Positions 1-8,445 are shown, counted from the stretch's first letter. The stretch is DNA of 64,000 bases from Oerskovia jenensis (GCF_016907235.1 NZ_JAFBBO010000001.1:2976001-3040000), one strand, 5' to 3'. Notes: generated from the letters alone by a model not told the origin. Numbers and translations: made by a program.

Positions 1-1079
1 TACTGCGCGTAGGGCAGCACGGCGTGCGTGTGCGCGCCGAGGAAGTTGACGTTCCACACGTTGAGCAGGCCCATGAGCGCGGGCACGTTCTGCTCGATCG
101 GGGTGGTGCGGAAGTGCTCGTCGATCGCGTGGAAGCCCGCGAGGAACTCCTCGAAGCGGGCCGGGCCGATCGCGATCGCGAGCGACGTGCCGATCGCGGA
201 GTCGACCGAGTAACGGCCGCCGACCCAGTCCCAGAAGCCGAACGCGTTGGCGGGGTCGATCCCGAACGCCGCGACCTTGTCGAGGGCCGTGGAGACCGCG
301 ACGAAGTGCTTGCCGACGGCCTCGGCACGGGCTGCGTCGTCCGCGTCCGCTGCGAGGGCCCCGACGGCAGTGAGCTCGGTCCACAGCCAGTCGCGTGCGA
401 GGCGCGCGTTGGTCAGGGTCTCGAGCGTGCCGAACGTCTTGGACGCGACGATGAACAGCGTGGTGCGCGGGTCGAGGCCCGCGGTCTTCTCGGCGACGTC
501 GGTCGGGTCGATGTTGGACACGAACCGGACGTCGAGGTCCTCGGCCTTGTAGGGCAGGAGGGCCTCGTAGGCCATGACGGGGCCGAGGTCCGACCCGCCG
601 ATCCCGATGTTCACGACCGTGCGCACGCGCTCACCCGTGACGCCCTTCCACTCGCCCGAGCGCACCTTGTCGGCGAACGCGTAGACCTTGGCGAGCTCGG
701 CGTGCACGTCGTGGTCCACGTCCTGGCCGTCGACGACCAGCCCCGGGGTCGCCCCGGACGGGCGGCGCAGCGCGGTGTGCAGCACGGCGCGGTCCTCGGT
801 CACGTTGATGTGGTCGCCGCGGAACATGGCGTCGCGGCGCCCGACCAGGTCGACGTCGTCCGCGAGGCGCACGAGCAGCGCGAGCGTCTCGTCGGTCACG
901 AGGTTCTTCGACAGGTCGACGTGGAGGTCGGCGGCGTCGAACGTGAGGCGGTCGGCGCGGCCCGGGTCCTGGGCGAACCAGGTGCGCAGGTCGGGGGACA
1001 GCGCGGCCTCGTGGGCCGTGAGGTCGGCCCAGGCGGGAGTGGTGGTGGCGTCGATCGGCGGTGTGCTCGCAGTGCTCAC
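1..1079 (-). CDS. pgi: Glucose-6-phosphate isomerase, C-terminus cut by window edge
   Basis: Interconverts glucose 6-phosphate and fructose 6-phosphate in cytosolic glycolysis and gluconeogenesis. The first 359 residues are visible; the family is about 550, so the gene runs off the left edge and is not a pseudogene. Recognised from the sugar-phosphate stretch [12 protein letters not shown] (about residues 156-167), the segment [13 protein letters not shown], and the family signature [14 protein letters not shown] (about 285-300). I chose the GTG at 1079 because an AGGGAG ribosome site lies about 13 bases upstream and the N-terminus has a typical length. The gene is read leftward, downstream of the acetyltransferase operon but separated from it by a strong hairpin at 1222-1259, so it probably has its own promoter. 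Confidence 0.96.
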   Translation of the reverse strand, partial: MSTASTPPIDATTTPAWADLTAHEAALSPDLRTWFAQDPGRADRLTFDAADLHVDLSKNLVTDETLALLVRLADDVDLVGRRDAMFRGDHINVTEDRAVLHTALRRPSGATPGLVVDGQDVDHDVHAELAKVYAFADKVRSGEWKGVTGERVRTVVNIGIGGSDLGPVMAYEALLPYKAEDLDVRFVSNIDPTDVAEKTAGLDPRTTLFIVASKTFGTLETLTNARLARDWLWTELTAVGALAADADDAARAEAVGKHFVAVSTALDKVAAFGIDPANAFGFWDWVGGRYSVDSAIGTSLAIAIGPARFEEFLAGFHAIDEHFRTTPIEQNVPALMGLLNVWNVNFLGAHTHAVLPYAQ

Positions 1080-1221
1080 GATGGTCTCGCTGCTCCCTGG
1101 TCGGTGGGGGTCGTGGGTGTCGCGGGGTCTTGGCCGGACCCGACCACCGTAGGCCGCGACCTGCGCGGTTGTCCTGGCGGCTCACGGTGCGAGCGGTTGT
1201 GAGGTGCGCTGCCGGACAACC

Positions 1222-1259
1222 GTGCACGCCCGACGGCGGAGCGTCCGTCGGGCGTGCAC
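1222..1259 (-). terminator. Hairpin terminator after the acetyltransferase operon
   Basis: Perfect 15-bp arms at 1222-1236 and 1245-1259 enclose an 8-base loop. It lies 34 bases past the stop of the last acetyltransferase gene and before pgi. It is followed on the minus strand by only a weak T-containing stretch, so it may work without a U-tract, as is common in actinobacteria. Twenty-six bases of it (1224-1249) recur exactly in inverted orientation at 13465-13490. Confidence 0.7.
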
Positions 1260-1293
1260 CTCACCGTGCGGTGCGGGCGCCGAGGAGAGTTGG

Positions 1294-2562
1294 TCAGGTG
1301 AGCTTCTTCTGCCACACCGCCGCGACGCCCACGGGCTCGAACCCGAGTGCGACGTTGATCGCGAGCATGTGCTCGTTCTCCTGGGCGTTCCACGTGTTGA
1401 TGCGGCGTTCGCCGGGACGTCGCTCGGCGTAGGCGCGCAGGTTGGCGACCTTGACGAGCATCCCGAGCCGGTGTCCGCGGTGCTCGCGCAGCACGAGCGT
1501 GTCCTCCTGGAAGGCGAACAGGACGTCCGACACGGGGATCTGGAGCACCGAGAACGCGGTGAGCGTCCCGGTGGGCACGTGCTCGGCGACCGTGACGAGC
1601 ACGTGCTGGTGGCGCCCAGCCATGTCGGCGAGGTAGGAGCGGACGCGGGCCGCGTCCCACGGGCTCTCCTCGACGTCCAGGTCCGCGGAGGGGACGTCGG
1701 TGCTCATGCGGGTCCACAGGATCGCGACCTGGTCCTGCCATGCGGCCGGCACCTCGTCCCACCAGGTGTGCAGGCGGTAGTCGTCGCCCGCGGCCCGCGT
1801 CGCCTCGCGTTCCAGGGTGTCGAGCCTCTCGGGGGCGACCGGCAGTCTCAGGACGGAGGCACGCTCGACCTGTTCGAGCGCGTAGCCGTGCCCCAGGGCG
1901 AAGCGCGCTCCCCGGGAGGCTGCGGGCACGCGGCCTGCGCCCGTGGGGGCGTCGAGCGCGCCGGGGCCGGGCGGGGGCTCGGGGGAGTGGTTGCTCGGCA
2001 CGATGACCGTGGTGCGTCCGTCGGCGCGCGCGATCTCCTCGGCGCGGGCCAGCAGCGTCTCGCCGATGCCGCGGCCTTCGAGCGTGGGGCGGACCATGAG
2101 CGTGACGTACGCGAGGTGGGTGTTGGCGTCGGTCGCGAGCCACACGATCGCGGCGCCGCCGACGTCCTGCGGCTCGGGGGCGTTCCCGCCGGCCTGCTCG
2201 CGGTCCGCACGCCTCGCGCCGTCCGCGGCGTCGTCGTCGGCCAGGGCCGTGGCCCCATCGGTCGCCGGGTCCGGCTCGGGCAGCGCGAGGACCAGGACCT
2301 TGCGCTGGTACTCCTGGTGCTGGAGGACGCCGAGCATCACGGGCAGCGGCGCCCACCAGTCGGTCCAGCCCCAGGTCGCGAGCTGCACGTCGTGCTCGAT
2401 GTCGGTGTAGGCCCGCACGGCCCAGACGTCGGGGTGCTCGAGCGTGGGCGGCACGGGAGGGGCGTCGACCGCCCGCCACGTCGTGGTCGATGGGGCGGGC
2501 GGCGGGGTCGGGCTCGCGGCCCAGGGGTTCTCGTGGCCAACGGCGGTGTCGGTGCTCGTCAT
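1294..2562 (-). CDS. Double-domain GNAT N-acetyltransferase (third gene of a paralogous trio)
   Basis: Probable acetyl-CoA-dependent N-acyltransferase of 422 residues; substrate unknown. The N-terminal half has a GNAT core with the acetyl-CoA loop VRPTLEGRGIGETLLARA. The C-terminal half is a second GNAT-like core with EDTLVLREHRGHRLGMLVK followed by INTWNAQENEHMLAINVALGF. Between them sits a Pro/Gly strip, EPPPGPGALDAPTG, conserved in all three paralogues. An Ala/Asp-rich insertion of about 40 residues in the N-terminal half is specific to this copy. The ATG at 2562 is preceded by AGGGTGG. It is the last gene of a leftward operon, 68 bases after its paralogue. The double-GNAT layout resembles mycothiol synthase (MshD), but I have no evidence for that activity. 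Confidence 0.88.
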   Translation of the reverse strand: MTSTDTAVGHENPWAASPTPPPAPSTTTWRAVDAPPVPPTLEHPDVWAVRAYTDIEHDVQLATWGWTDWWAPLPVMLGVLQHQEYQRKVLVLALPEPDPATDGATALADDDAADGARRADREQAGGNAPEPQDVGGAAIVWLATDANTHLAYVTLMVRPTLEGRGIGETLLARAEEIARADGRTTVIVPSNHSPEPPPGPGALDAPTGAGRVPAASRGARFALGHGYALEQVERASVLRLPVAPERLDTLEREATRAAGDDYRLHTWWDEVPAAWQDQVAILWTRMSTDVPSADLDVEESPWDAARVRSYLADMAGRHQHVLVTVAEHVPTGTLTAFSVLQIPVSDVLFAFQEDTLVLREHRGHRLGMLVKVANLRAYAERRPGERRINTWNAQENEHMLAINVALGFEPVGVAAVWQKKLT

Positions 2563-2630
2563 GCGTCCACCCTGGCGGGCCGCCGCCCGGGTACGCCACG
2601 CATTTTGCGTGCCCCCCCAGGCGGTCACCA

Positions 2631-3857
2631 TCACACCAGCCGCAGCTGCCACTCCGCGGTGACGCTCGCGACCTCGAACCCGAGGGCCTCGTTGATCGCG
2701 AGCATGTGCCGGTTCTCCTGCGCGTTCCAGGTGTGGATGCGCCGTGACGAGGGCCGCGCACGGGCCAGCTCGTCGAGCACGGCGATCTTGACGAGCATCC
2801 CGAGGCGGTGGCCGCGGTGCTCGCGCAGGACCAGGGTGTCCTCCTGGATGACGACCTCGGGGCGGTCGTGCGGGTAGGCGACCATCGAGAACGCGGCGAG
2901 CCGCCCCGACGGCACGTGCTCGGCCACCGCGACGAGGTATCCCTGGCCACGGTCGGCGAACGACCGGGAGGCGACGCGCACGCGGTCGGCGTCCCACGGG
3001 TCCTCCTCCAGGTCGAGCCCGCCGTTGGGCGCGTCGGTGCTCATGCGCGTCTCGAGGACCGCGAAGTCGTCGATCCACTCCTCGGGGACGGTGTCCCGCC
3101 AGAGGTGCACGCGGTAGTCGTCGCCCGCGGCCGCCCGAGCGGCGTCGCGCAGCGGGTCCACGACGTCGGCGCGGGGCGGCAGGGTGAGCGTCGACTGGCG
3201 CATGACCTGTTCGAGCGCGAAGCCGCGCGCGAGCGCGAAGCGCGTGCCCGGGTCGTCGAGCGGCACGCGTCCGCTGCCGGTCGGCGAGTCGAGGGCACCG
3301 GGGCCGGGCGGGGGTTCGGGGGCGTGTGCGGAGTCGGACAGGATCACGGTGCGCCCGGCCTCGCGCGCGATGCGCAGGCACTCGTCCCAGAGCGCCGCCC
3401 CGACCCCTTGGCCGCGGTGCCCGGGATCGACCCCGACGTACACGATCGCGAGGTGCGTGTTCCCCTTCTGGGGAAGGCCGACGAGCCCGCGCCCGACGAC
3501 GTCGCCCGCCACCGGGACCGGGTCCGGTCCGCGCGCAGCCGAGCCGGACGGGACGCCGGAGCCCTCGGCGGCCCCCGAACCGCCAGAGTCTCGCGGACCG
3601 TCGGCCACCGCGACGAGCCGGACGGTGCGCTTGTACTCCTGCTGGGCCGTCATCGTGACGAGGACGGTCGCCGCGTCGAGACCGAGGTCGGCGTGCCCGT
3701 GGATCTCCCGGTCGATCATCTCGCCCACGCGCACGGTGCCGTGCACGGCCCACGCCTCGGGTGCGCCGAGCGAGTCCGGGACGGGCGCGCGCAGGACGCG
3801 CCACGCCGTCGGGCCGGAGAACGATGCCTGAGCCGCGGCCTGCGACGGGCCGCTCAC
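2631..3857 (-). CDS. Double-domain GNAT N-acetyltransferase (second of trio)
   Basis: A 408-residue paralogue of its two neighbours. The N-terminal acetyl-CoA loop reads VDPGHRGQGVGAALWDECL. The C-terminal core has EDTLVLREHRGHRLGMLVK and IHTWNAQENRHMLAINEALGF, with EPPPGPGALDSPTGSGRVP between the halves. The GTG start at 3857 overlaps the stop of the upstream paralogue by 4 bases (GTGA), so translation is probably coupled. A Gly/Ser/Pro-rich insertion near residues 85-115 sits where the third paralogue has its own insertion, so this loop is tolerant of length change. The C-terminal domain is clearly better conserved among the three than the N-terminal one. Substrate cannot be predicted. Confidence 0.88.
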   Translation of the reverse strand: MSGPSQAAAQASFSGPTAWRVLRAPVPDSLGAPEAWAVHGTVRVGEMIDREIHGHADLGLDAATVLVTMTAQQEYKRTVRLVAVADGPRDSGGSGAAEGSGVPSGSAARGPDPVPVAGDVVGRGLVGLPQKGNTHLAIVYVGVDPGHRGQGVGAALWDECLRIAREAGRTVILSDSAHAPEPPPGPGALDSPTGSGRVPLDDPGTRFALARGFALEQVMRQSTLTLPPRADVVDPLRDAARAAAGDDYRVHLWRDTVPEEWIDDFAVLETRMSTDAPNGGLDLEEDPWDADRVRVASRSFADRGQGYLVAVAEHVPSGRLAAFSMVAYPHDRPEVVIQEDTLVLREHRGHRLGMLVKIAVLDELARARPSSRRIHTWNAQENRHMLAINEALGFEVASVTAEWQLRLV

Positions 3858-4987
3858 GCGCCCACCCGCTTCTGCCAGCCGGCGTACCCGCCTGCGGGCG
3901 CGAAGCCCAGGTCGACGTTGATCGCGAGCATGTGGTCGTTCTCCTCGGCGTTCCAGGTGTGGATGCGCTCGGTCGTGGGGCGTCGGACGGCGAGCTCGTC
4001 GAGGTTCCGGACCTTGACGAGCATCCCGAGGCGGTGGCCGCGGTGCTCGCGCAGGACCAGCGTGTCCTCCTGGAACGCGAACGACGGGTGGTCCTTGGGG
4101 TAGGCGAACACGGAGAACGCGGCGAGCGTGCCCGACGGGACGTGCTCGGCGACCGTCATGAGCAGGCCGTCGCCCTTGCTCAGGAGCTCGTCGATCCACA
4201 CGCCGACCCGCTGCGCGTCCCACGGGTCCTCGCGGTAGTCGATGTCGCCGTTCGGGGCGTCGGTGCTCATGCGCGTGAAGAGCGTCCCGACCTGCTCGCG
4301 CCACTCGTGCGGCACGTCGTCCTCCCAGACGAGGGGGCGGTAGTCCGGTCCCGCGGCGGCCCCGGCCTGCGCGCGCAGCCGGTCCAGGAGGGCGGGGTCG
4401 ACGGGCAGCGGCAGGATCGAGTGCCGCTCGACCTGCTCCAGCGCGTAGCCCTTGCTCCGCGCGAAGCGGGGCCCGGGGTCGTTCGCCGGGACGCGTCCCG
4501 CGCCCGTCCGGGCCTCGAGGGCGTGGGGGCCGGGCGGGGGCTCGACGCCGTGCTGGGTGTCGGTGAACAGGACGGTGCGGCCAGCGTCGACGAGGATCTT
4601 CTCGCCCGTCTCCCACAGCTCCGTGCCCAGTCCCTGGCGGCGGGCCGCCGGGCGCACCTGCACGTACAGCTCGCCCAGGTGTTCGTTGCTGCTCGTCATC
4701 ATGAGGACGAACAGGTGGCCCAGCACGTCCTGTGGCCGGGGTGTCTCGGGTGCGTCCGCGCGGATCGCGACGAAGCGCTGCTTGGTCGCGTACTGCTGGT
4801 TGTCCATGCCGGCCAGGACGTCGCGGGCCTCGTTCGCGAGGTCGTCGTAGCCGTGGGCCTCGATCATGACCTCTTCCTCGACCTCGGCCACGCCGTGGTA
4901 CGCCCACGCGTCGGGGGAGTCGAGGTCGGCGGGGTGCGGGGCCCGGGCGATGCGCCAGGTCGTCGTCGACTCGATCGGATGGCTCAT
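3854..4987 (-). CDS. Double-domain GNAT N-acetyltransferase (first of trio)
   Basis: A 377-residue acetyltransferase and first gene of the leftward operon. The acetyl-CoA loop is VRPAARRQGLGTELWETGE. The C-terminal half has EDTLVLREHRGHRLGMLVK and IHTWNAEENDHMLAINVDLGF, and the linker motif VEPPPGPHALEARTGAGRVP is present. This is the most compact of the three and lacks the low-complexity insertion of the other two, so it may be closest to the ancestral form. I chose the ATG at 4987 because GAGGAC precedes it at good spacing; an in-frame GTG at 5023 has no ribosome site. The family is widespread in actinobacteria; the role of three tandem copies is unknown. Confidence 0.88.
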   Translation of the reverse strand: MSHPIESTTTWRIARAPHPADLDSPDAWAYHGVAEVEEEVMIEAHGYDDLANEARDVLAGMDNQQYATKQRFVAIRADAPETPRPQDVLGHLFVLMMTSSNEHLGELYVQVRPAARRQGLGTELWETGEKILVDAGRTVLFTDTQHGVEPPPGPHALEARTGAGRVPANDPGPRFARSKGYALEQVERHSILPLPVDPALLDRLRAQAGAAAGPDYRPLVWEDDVPHEWREQVGTLFTRMSTDAPNGDIDYREDPWDAQRVGVWIDELLSKGDGLLMTVAEHVPSGTLAAFSVFAYPKDHPSFAFQEDTLVLREHRGHRLGMLVKVRNLDELAVRRPTTERIHTWNAEENDHMLAINVDLGFAPAGGYAGWQKRVGA

Positions 4988-5107
4988 GTCCTCAGCGTCT
5001 CGCGCGAGGCGCGAGCGGTCCACGGGTTTTCGGGGTTCGTGGGTGGCCGGCGCGGCCCGGTGGCCCCGGGCCGCGCCTCGTCAGGACGCCCGACGGCGCA
5101 GCGCGCC

Positions 5108-5374
5108 TCAGGCCTTCGACCTGCGGCCCGCGATGAGGCCCCAGATCAGCAGGACGACGAGCGACCCGATGAACGCCCAGAACCAGGTCGAGAACGACCA
5201 GAACTCCTGGTTGGGGTCCGAGCCGAACGCCCGGCCGATGAACCCGCCGACGAACGCGCCGACGACACCGACGATCAGGGTCACGACCCAGCCGCCCGCA
5301 GCCCTGCCGGGCATGATGGCGCGGGCGATCGCCCCCATGATGAGTCCGATCACGATCCACGACAGAAACCACAT
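5108..5374 (-). CDS. GlsB/YeaQ/YmgE-type stress-response membrane protein
   Basis: Small membrane protein of 88 residues with three hydrophobic segments (about 2-22, 29-49 and 60-80) and the family pattern GAIARAIMPG followed by a Gly-rich second helix GVVGAFVGGFIGRAFG. The family (transglycosylase-associated protein) is linked to general stress responses in other bacteria, but its biochemical role is unknown. The start at 5374 is supported by GGAGTGG just upstream; longer upstream in-frame sequence is unlike the family. It is transcribed alone, leftward, and ends near a copy of the dispersed GCCCGACGGCG motif (5088-5098). Confidence 0.88.
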   Translation of the reverse strand: MWFLSWIVIGLIMGAIARAIMPGRAAGGWVVTLIVGVVGAFVGGFIGRAFGSDPNQEFWSFSTWFWAFIGSLVVLLIWGLIAGRRSKA

Positions 5375-5683
5375 GGTCCACTCCGTTCGTCGAACGAGCT
5401 CGCCGGCCGACGACACGGTCGAGGCCGGACCGGCACCGTCGCCGGTCGGTTCCACCGTGGCACGGACGGGCCGGACACGCACGGCGATAGGGGACGATCC
5501 GCGCAAGCGTGTCGGGGTGATCCCGTGCCAGCCGGGCCCCCGGACGGCCGCGACGCCGGGCGCGCGTGGGGAGCGGCGCCGTGGGGCTCGGGCTCGCTGA
5601 GGTGGTCCGCGGCACGCACCGGACCGTCGCGCGACGTGCGCCGCCTACGCTGGGGTGGTCCGACGTCGGGAAGGGAAGTGAGC
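5375..5683. other. Divergent intergenic region, no gene seen
   Basis: These 309 bases separate the leftward membrane protein gene from the rightward S4-domain gene. The only signal I can point to is TACGCT at 5646-5651, a plausible -10 box for the rightward gene. The long open frames through this stretch are composition artefacts. Confidence 0.45.
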
Positions 5684-6052
5684 ATGCGGGTCGACAGCTG
5701 GCTCTGGGCGGTCCGCCTGACCAAGAGCCGTTCGGTCGCGACGGCCGCGTGCCGTGCCGGGCACGTCAAGGTCGACGGGGTGCGCGTCAAGCCGTCCGCG
5801 ACCGTGCGCGTCGGCAGCACCGTGACGTACCGCGGGGGTGAGCGCGAGCGGATCGTCGAGGTCGTCGAGCTGCTCGCCAAGCGCGTCGGCGCGCCCGAGG
5901 CCGCGAAGGCGTACGTCGACCACAGCCCGCCCGTGCTGCCGCGAGAGGCCGTGCCGTTCGTACCCGTGCGCGATCGCGGCGCGGGACGTCCGACCAAGCG
6001 GGAGCGGCGCGAGATCGACAAGCTGCGGGGGCGCGACCTGCCCCCCGACTGA
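5684..6052 (+). CDS. RNA-binding S4 domain protein, Hsp15-like
   Basis: Cytosolic RNA-binding protein of 122 residues. The S4 domain spans about residues 1-65: MRVDSWLWAVRLTKSR, then ACRAGHVKVDG and a GSTVTYRGG strand. A basic tail follows (GRPTKRERREIDKLRGR, about 101-117). The closest characterised relative is E. coli Hsp15 (HslR), which binds the 50S subunit carrying a stalled nascent chain; the same role is inferred here. I chose the ATG at 5684, with GGGAAG about ten bases upstream; a GTG two codons earlier is possible. It converges on the DUF559 gene, and the first 77-bp hairpin element lies between them. Confidence 0.88.
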   Translation: MRVDSWLWAVRLTKSRSVATAACRAGHVKVDGVRVKPSATVRVGSTVTYRGGERERIVEVVELLAKRVGAPEAAKAYVDHSPPVLPREAVPFVPVRDRGAGRPTKRERREIDKLRGRDLPPD

Positions 6053-6063
6053 CCTGGTGCGGT

Positions 6064-6140
6064 GAGACGGGTGCTTCGGTCCGAGACGGGTCTCCCGGAC
6101 CGTGGCGCAGGGACCCGTCCCGGACCGGACCACCCGTCTC
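6064..6140. repeat. 77-bp hairpin element, copy 1
   Basis: An imperfect palindrome bounded by GAGACGGGTG and CACCCGTCTC (perfect 10-bp outer arms). It continues inward for about 20 more pairs with a few mismatches to a loop near CCGTGGCGCAG. It starts 11 bases after the S4 gene and ends 4 bases before the DUF559 stop, so it could terminate transcription from both sides. It matches copy 2 at 7273-7349 in 74 of 77 positions, in the same orientation. Confidence 0.85.
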
Positions 6141-6144
6141 GCTC

Positions 6145-7134
6145 TCAGACCGCGCCGAACCACAGGTACGGGCGCCGCTCGAGGTCGACCGACGTGCCCG
6201 GCGGGAGAAGACGCAGCACGCGCTGGACGAGCTCCGTGCCGTCCTCGAGGTCCCGCATCGTCACGCGCAGGACCCGCCATCCCTCCTCCTCGATGCCCTC
6301 CTGACGCCGCTTCTCCTCGAACAGCACCTTCGCCGGATCGCCCTGGGCGAGCGTCGAGTACTTCACGAACCCGTCGAACTCGACGAGCACACGCCACTGC
6401 GGCCAGCCCAGGTCGGCGCGGAACGTCCCCAGCCGGGTCGTGACCGGGATCTGCGTCGTCGGCACGGGAAGCCCCCGGCGCAGCAGGTGGAACCGGACCG
6501 CGGACTCGCCGGGCGACTCCGCGCCCCCGCTGCCGAGGCCCACGAGGACCTGGGCCCGCGCGCTCCCACGCCCGCCCCCGACACGGTCGAGCACGTCGCG
6601 CAGCTGCTCGGTCAGGACACCTCGCCGGAGGGCCGCGTCGACGACCACGAGCGCGTCGAGCGCTGGCAGCGTCCGAGCGCAGCCGACGACCGTCCGGGCG
6701 AGCGAGGTCACGACGTGCCCCCGGCGCACCGCGGTGTCGGCCGGAGCGAGCGCCGTCAGATGCCGGACGAGGTCCGTGCCCGTCCGCGGGATGCCGGGGC
6801 GGTGCTGCTGCACGACGTGCACGCGCGCGGGCACCCGCCACAGCGGCAGGTCCCACACGAGAGCCGCGGACTCCTGGCACAGGGCGAACGGGCTGCGCAG
6901 CTGGCGCGAGACCGCCTCGATCTGCGCGAGGGCGCGGATCCGGTCGAGCGCGTGGCCCGGAGCAGGATCGTCCACCGCACGCCAGCGGTAGGCGCCCCGA
7001 CGGACCTTCTCGAGCAGGTCCCGGGAGAGCGCGGCGCGCAGGACGGGGCGTGGGAGCTGGGCGGTCAGGAGCACGCCGCCCTGGCGGGAGGCGAGCGCGG
7101 CCAGGGCGTCGGTGTCGTGGGTGGGTGAGGTCAT
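6145..7134 (-). CDS. DUF559 endonuclease-like protein with AbiEi-type N-terminal domain
   Basis: A 329-residue protein. The N-terminus (about 1-55) has a helix-turn-helix-like segment, ALAALASRQGGVLLTAQL, of the kind annotated as AbiEi antitoxin-like. The C-terminus (about 215-329) looks like the DUF559 PD-(D/E)XK fold related to very-short-patch-repair endonucleases. It has TFRADLGWPQWRVLVEFDG, supplying D and E metal-ligand candidates, followed by EEKRRQEGIEEEGWRVLRV, with a possible catalytic K/R. Such proteins are common and multicopy in actinobacteria; their function is not established. The ATG at 7134 has GGAGGG 13 bases upstream. The gene is bracketed on both sides by near-identical 77-bp hairpins, making a 1286-bp unit. 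Confidence 0.8.
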   Translation of the reverse strand: MTSPTHDTDALAALASRQGGVLLTAQLPRPVLRAALSRDLLEKVRRGAYRWRAVDDPAPGHALDRIRALAQIEAVSRQLRSPFALCQESAALVWDLPLWRVPARVHVVQQHRPGIPRTGTDLVRHLTALAPADTAVRRGHVVTSLARTVVGCARTLPALDALVVVDAALRRGVLTEQLRDVLDRVGGGRGSARAQVLVGLGSGGAESPGESAVRFHLLRRGLPVPTTQIPVTTRLGTFRADLGWPQWRVLVEFDGFVKYSTLAQGDPAKVLFEEKRRQEGIEEEGWRVLRVTMRDLEDGTELVQRVLRLLPPGTSVDLERRPYLWFGAV

Positions 7135-7272
7135 GGCCGCGATGGTGCCCTCCACTGCGACCCGACGGCGGCCCTGGCGCCGGGCTGTGGACGGCTCGTC
7201 GTTCTGTGGTCGGGCTCGGACCGGTGGGGCCGGTGGACGGGAGCAGGCGTGGGGCGGCAGGGTGCCGCGCAC

Positions 7273-7349
7273 GAGACGGGTGCTTCGGTCCGAGACAGGT
7301 CTCCCGGACCGTGGCGCAGGGACCCGTCTCGGACCGAACCACCCGTCTC
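7273..7349. repeat. 77-bp hairpin element, copy 2
   Basis: Same length and orientation as copy 1 with three base differences. Two of these improve pairing: TTCGGTCCGAGAC now matches GTCTCGGACCGAA exactly. It lies 138 bases before the DUF559 start and 131 bases after the stop of the upstream LPMO gene, so it may also act as the LPMO terminator. Confidence 0.85.
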
Positions 7350-7480
7350 GCTCAGCGTGCTCCGCCCGGCGCCGCGCAGCACGACGCCCGGGCCTCCTGA
7401 CGTTCCAGGCGACCCGGGCGCGGTTCTGGTGCGGTGTCGGTCAGTCCGTCCTGCGGAGGGCCGACCGTTCGGTGCTCAGG

Positions 7481-8272
7481 TCAGCAGGCGCCGAGATCCT
7501 TCCACACGCCCCACTGGCCGCTCGTGCCGGGGTTCTCCCCGGTGTTCCACCACTTGGCCTCGTACGTCTTGTTGTTGTACGAGACGCGGGTGCCGCCCGT
7601 GTAGACCGAGCCGGCCGCCCAGGCGGGGGCGGTGCAGACGCCCGTGCCGGTCGTCCCGCCGGTCGTGCCGCCGGTCGTGCCGCCGGTGGTTCCACCGGTC
7701 GTCCCGCCGGTGGTGCCGCCGGTCGTCCCGCCGGTCGTGCCACCCGTGGTGCCACCTCCGTTGACCGTGAGGTCGACGCAGTTGTAGAACGCGTTGACGG
7801 TGTTGGACACGTTCCACCGGGCGAGGATCGTGTGGTTGCCCGAGGGCAGGTTGGTCAGCGTGTGCGAGATGTTGCTCGGCGGCTGGGCGCCGCCCTGGCT
7901 GAACGTCTGGTGCAGCTTGCCGTCGACGAAGTACTCCCACGTGCTCGTGTTGTGAGCGGCCGTGAGCTTCCACTGGAAGGTCACCGAGCTGCCGACGCTC
8001 TTGCGCGGCCACGGCTTGCTGTTGTCGTCGAGGATCGAGAACCCGCTGCCACCCGAACACTGCATCGAGCCCTTGGGTGCCTCGACACTCTGCGGCTCGT
8101 ACTTGACGCCGCCGCAGTCGAAGGACGTCGCGCCGGTCGCACAGTTGTCCTGCCTGCTGGGCGGGGACGTGATCCAGCCGTGTGCCGAGGCGGCCGGGGC
8201 CATCACGACGGGGGCCGCGATCGCGGCCACCCCGAGGACGGCGGCGATCATCGCCGCGCGTAGTCGTCTCAT
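7481..8272 (-). CDS. Secreted AA10 lytic polysaccharide monooxygenase with CBM5/12
   Basis: Copper enzyme that oxidatively cleaves crystalline polysaccharide outside the cell. The 263-residue precursor has a signal peptide (1-30, ending APAASA) whose cleavage exposes His31, the N-terminal member of the copper histidine brace; the second brace histidine is His107 (KLTAAHNTSTWEYF). The AA10 domain spans about 31-170. A linker of about eight TTGG units follows, then a CBM5/12 module (about 214-263) with aromatic residues in YEAKWWNTGENP and QWGVWKDLG. CBM5/12 usually binds chitin and sometimes cellulose, so chitin is the likelier substrate; regioselectivity cannot be told from sequence. It is a tandem paralogue of the next gene. 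Confidence 0.94.
   Translation of the reverse strand: MRRLRAAMIAAVLGVAAIAAPVVMAPAASAHGWITSPPSRQDNCATGATSFDCGGVKYEPQSVEAPKGSMQCSGGSGFSILDDNSKPWPRKSVGSSVTFQWKLTAAHNTSTWEYFVDGKLHQTFSQGGAQPPSNISHTLTNLPSGNHTILARWNVSNTVNAFYNCVDLTVNGGGTTGGTTGGTTGGTTGGTTGGTTGGTTGGTTGGTTGTGVCTAPAWAAGSVYTGGTRVSYNNKTYEAKWWNTGENPGTSGQWGVWKDLGAC
7648..7755. repeat. 12-bp coding minisatellite, LPMO 1 linker
   Basis: About nine imperfect 12-bp units encode the Thr-Thr-Gly-Gly linker on the minus strand. Units differ mainly at third codon positions. A gain or loss of one unit keeps the frame, so linker length can drift. Boundaries are approximate. Confidence 0.85.
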
Positions 8273-8350
8273 CTTTTCTTCTCGCTCTCCATGGCAGTCG
8301 GTAGGGCCCCATTGCCGGGCGACCTACACATGTCGAATCGGACAACTTCG

Positions 8351-8379
8351 ACGCTATGCAATGAAATCGCTCCGCACAA
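8351..8379 (-). promoter_or_regulatory. Candidate promoter of LPMO 1
   Basis: On the minus strand TTGTGC and TAGCGT are separated by 17 bases, 79 bases before the start codon. The paralogue has the same TAGCGT box about 72 bases before its start. Just upstream lie ACGTAGG/CCTACGT repeats and the perfect palindrome TCCTACGTAGGA at 8401-8412, which could bind a regulator. Confidence 0.5.
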
Positions 8380-8445
8380 TCCGGTGAAGCACGTAGGGGG
8401 TCCTACGTAGGATGCGTGAAATTCAATCGACCGAGAAATGGAAAA

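Noticed and set aside
1-1079. Truncated pgi pseudogene
   Set aside because: The frame stays open to the window edge and all motifs are intact; the missing C-terminus is outside the window.
1294-4987. Mycothiol synthase (MshD) paralogues
   Set aside because: The double GNAT layout is similar, but I cannot identify MshD-specific residues and three tandem copies would be unexpected.
3761-6052. Very long plus-strand open frame opposite the acetyltransferase genes (763 codons)
   Set aside because: It lies antisense to well-conserved GNAT genes, is extremely Arg/Gly/Val rich and matches no family. Only its last 122 codons (the S4 protein) have a ribosome site and a recognisable domain.
6064-7349. 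Insertion sequence with inverted terminal repeats
   Set aside because: The flanks are direct copies of a palindrome, there is no transposase, and no target-site duplication could be seen.
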